From UBA5500 sp023622465 (GTDB lineage: Bacteria; Bacillota; UBA994; UBA5500), in contig JAMNZE010000149.1 of the NCBI GenBank assembly GCA_023622465.1, positions 1 to 7,904 on the forward strand: 7,904 nt of DNA, given 5' to 3'. The position numbers and the translations under genes are program-made. The first letter of the stretch is position 1. Every line of letters begins with the position of its first letter. The notes under the pieces are model-generated. The model made no database searches and was not told where the DNA came from. It worked only from the letters and a program-made list of their open reading frames with translations. Shown piece after piece: positions 6,466 through 7,904 of this stretch.

Positions 6466-7904
6466 ATGCAAGTAAAAGTGGTGCAACAGGATCTGCTGCA
6501 AACTAGAGCTGACGCCTGGATTGTTAACCTATTTGCAGGAGTTACCAAGCCCGCCGGTGCTACTGGCGCCGTGGATAAGGCGCTGGGCGGACAAATCAGC
6601 CGCCTCATTGAGCTGGGTGAGATTACCGGCAAGCTGCTGGAGACGACGGTGCTGTATCCCATCGATGTTCCAGCCACAAAAGTGATCATTGTCGGCTTAG
6701 GCGAAGCGGAAAAGCTGACCTTGGAAACCGTACGCCAAGCAGCCGGCGCCGCCTATAAAGTGGCTGCCAAAGGTAAGGCCAAGACGATTGCCACCATCGT
6801 ACACGGAGCTGGCATCGGTGGCCTTTGCCCAGAAGCCTGTGCCCAAGCCACCGTGGAAGGTTCGCTGCTGGCCGGCTATCGTTACGAAGCCAAGGGAGCC
6901 AAAGACAATGACAAGCCCCAGCCGGCCGAGCTGATTGTGGTTGAACATAATGCTGAGAAACTGGAAGCTATCGAGCGCGGTGTTAAGCGGGGTCAAATTA
7001 CCGCCGAGGCCACCAATCTGGCCCGCACCCTGGTTAACACACCGGCTAACCATATGACCCCCACCCACATGGCCCAGGTGGCGGAAAAGGTAGCCGCCGA
7101 GAGCAACCTGCAATGCGAAATTCTAGAGCGGGAAGATATGGAGAAACTGGGCATGGGTTGCTTGCTGGGGGTGGCCCAGGGCAGCGAACAACCGCCCAAG
7201 CTGATTACCCTCTACTATGAAGGCAACCCGGGGGGTGAAATACTGGCCCTGGTGGGCAAAGGGCTCACCTTCGACAGCGGCGGTATTTCCCTTAAGTCTA
7301 GAGACGGCATGGAACGGATGAAAAACGATATGGCCGGCGGCGCAGCCGTTTTGGCCGCCATGGGTGCCATCGGCAAACTGCAGCCTAAGGTGAACGTGTT
7401 AGGTGTGATTGCCAGCACCGAGAACCTGCCCTCCGGTAGCGCTCTGAAACCGGGTGACGTGCTGGAAGCCATGACCGGGCAGACGATAGAAATCGTCAGC
7501 ACCGACGCCGAAGGCCGCCTGATTCTGGCCGACGCGGTGGCCTACGCCGAGCATAAGGGCGCCACTAAGATAGTAGACGTGGCCACCCTCACCGGAGCCA
7601 TCGGCGTAGCGCTGGGCAACGTATATGCGGGCCTGGTGTCCACCGACGATGCTTTGGCCGATGTTGTTCTGCAGGCTGCCGACCAGGCCGGCGAGCGGTT
7701 CTGGCGTATGCCCGTCCACGACGACTACCGCGAGTTTTACAAGAGCGACGTGGCCGATTTGCGTAATGGCGGCGTTCGCGGCGGCGGGGCCATCACCGGC
7801 GGCATGATCATCAGCGAATTCATTAAGGAGGCCGCCTGGGCCCATCTGGACATCGCTGCCATGGCCAGCACCGAGAATACTAAGGGTTACTCGGTTAAGG
7901 GCGG
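6466..7904 (+). CDS. pepA: Leucyl aminopeptidase (M17 family), C-terminus cut by window edge
   Basis: Cytosolic two-metal exopeptidase that releases N-terminal residues, preferably leucine, and forms hexamers in characterised members. My translation gives 479 codons starting MQVKVVQQDLLQT. The variable N-terminal macro-like domain covers about residues 1-160 and the catalytic domain follows. All active-site residues are in place: Lys265 and Asp270 in VGKGLTFDSGG, catalytic Lys277 in ISLK, Asp288 in MKNDMAGG, Asp347 and Glu349 in STDAEGRL, and Arg351. Their spacing is the same as in E. coli PepA. The signature reads STDAEGRL rather than the textbook NTDAEGRL, a change away from the metal ligands. 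The sequence ends in ENTKGYSVKGG, just before the family's usual GATGFGVR-like terminus, so about 15-20 residues lie beyond the edge. Start and ribosome site are unambiguous. The gene looks intact, unlike the transporter upstream. Confidence 0.96.
   Translation, partial: MQVKVVQQDLLQTRADAWIVNLFAGVTKPAGATGAVDKALGGQISRLIELGEITGKLLETTVLYPIDVPATKVIIVGLGEAEKLTLETVRQAAGAAYKVAAKGKAKTIATIVHGAGIGGLCPEACAQATVEGSLLAGYRYEAKGAKDNDKPQPAELIVVEHNAEKLEAIERGVKRGQITAEATNLARTLVNTPANHMTPTHMAQVAEKVAAESNLQCEILEREDMEKLGMGCLLGVAQGSEQPPKLITLYYEGNPGGEILALVGKGLTFDSGGISLKSRDGMERMKNDMAGGAAVLAAMGAIGKLQPKVNVLGVIASTENLPSGSALKPGDVLEAMTGQTIEIVSTDAEGRLILADAVAYAEHKGATKIVDVATLTGAIGVALGNVYAGLVSTDDALADVVLQAADQAGERFWRMPVHDDYREFYKSDVADLRNGGVRGGGAITGGMIISEFIKEAAWAHLDIAAMASTENTKGYSVKG

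Noticed and set aside
7489..7520. Ser in place of Asn in the M17 signature (STDAEGRL)
   Set aside because: The change is at a non-ligand position and all metal and catalytic residues are retained; likely ordinary family variation.
6697..7845. Long minus-strand frames (95-148 codons) across pepA
   Set aside because: GC-biased third positions in a highly conserved plus-strand gene create antisense frames; pepA accounts fully for the region.

Overview
The window looks like part of a Bacillota (Firmicutes) chromosome, most likely a moderately GC-rich anaerobic Clostridia-type lineage. This rests on strong AGGAGG-type ribosome binding sites, tightly packed operons, a selenium/sulfur gene set of the kind found in anaerobes, and an ABC ATPase/permease pair of a clostridial style. 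The assignment is inference from gene content, not from a phylogenetic marker.

Layout. Positions 1-2661 hold a leftward four-gene operon, read from right to left: a YedE/YeeE-family membrane protein, a 72-residue TusA-type sulfur carrier (YedF-like), an 80-residue DUF3343 protein (putative Se/S carrier) and a class-V aminotransferase of the cysteine desulfurase family, whose C-terminus runs off the left edge. The genes overlap by 1 base or lie 2-3 bases apart. A good sigma-A-type promoter lies in the 96-base divergent gap (2662-2757). The set reads as a chalcogen (selenium or sulfur) uptake and delivery module: membrane import through cysteine-lined YedE, extraction of S/Se from an amino acid by the PLP enzyme, and relay on small cysteine carriers. 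Selenium is favoured by the combination with DUF3343, but thiosulfate or sulfur use cannot be excluded.

Positions 2758-6395 hold a rightward ABC export-type transporter: a MacB/LolD-like ATPase, then a large FtsX-type permease with a long extracytoplasmic coiled coil. Both show damage. The ATPase starts without a Shine-Dalgarno sequence and lacks the usual first dozen or so residues carrying the A-loop. The permease is broken near 5783 by a frame change that coincides with a missing segment of about 16-18 residues. The unit therefore looks like a decaying operon, unless the lesions are assembly errors.

Positions 6466-7904 hold the 5' 479 codons of leucyl aminopeptidase (M17, PepA), with all metal and catalytic residues and a strong ribosome binding site. 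Its last ~20 residues lie beyond the right edge. No RNA genes, CRISPR arrays, insertion sequences or convincing terminators were seen. No clearly unprecedented system is visible; the points most worth a second look are the compact Se/S module and the two lesions in the transporter.
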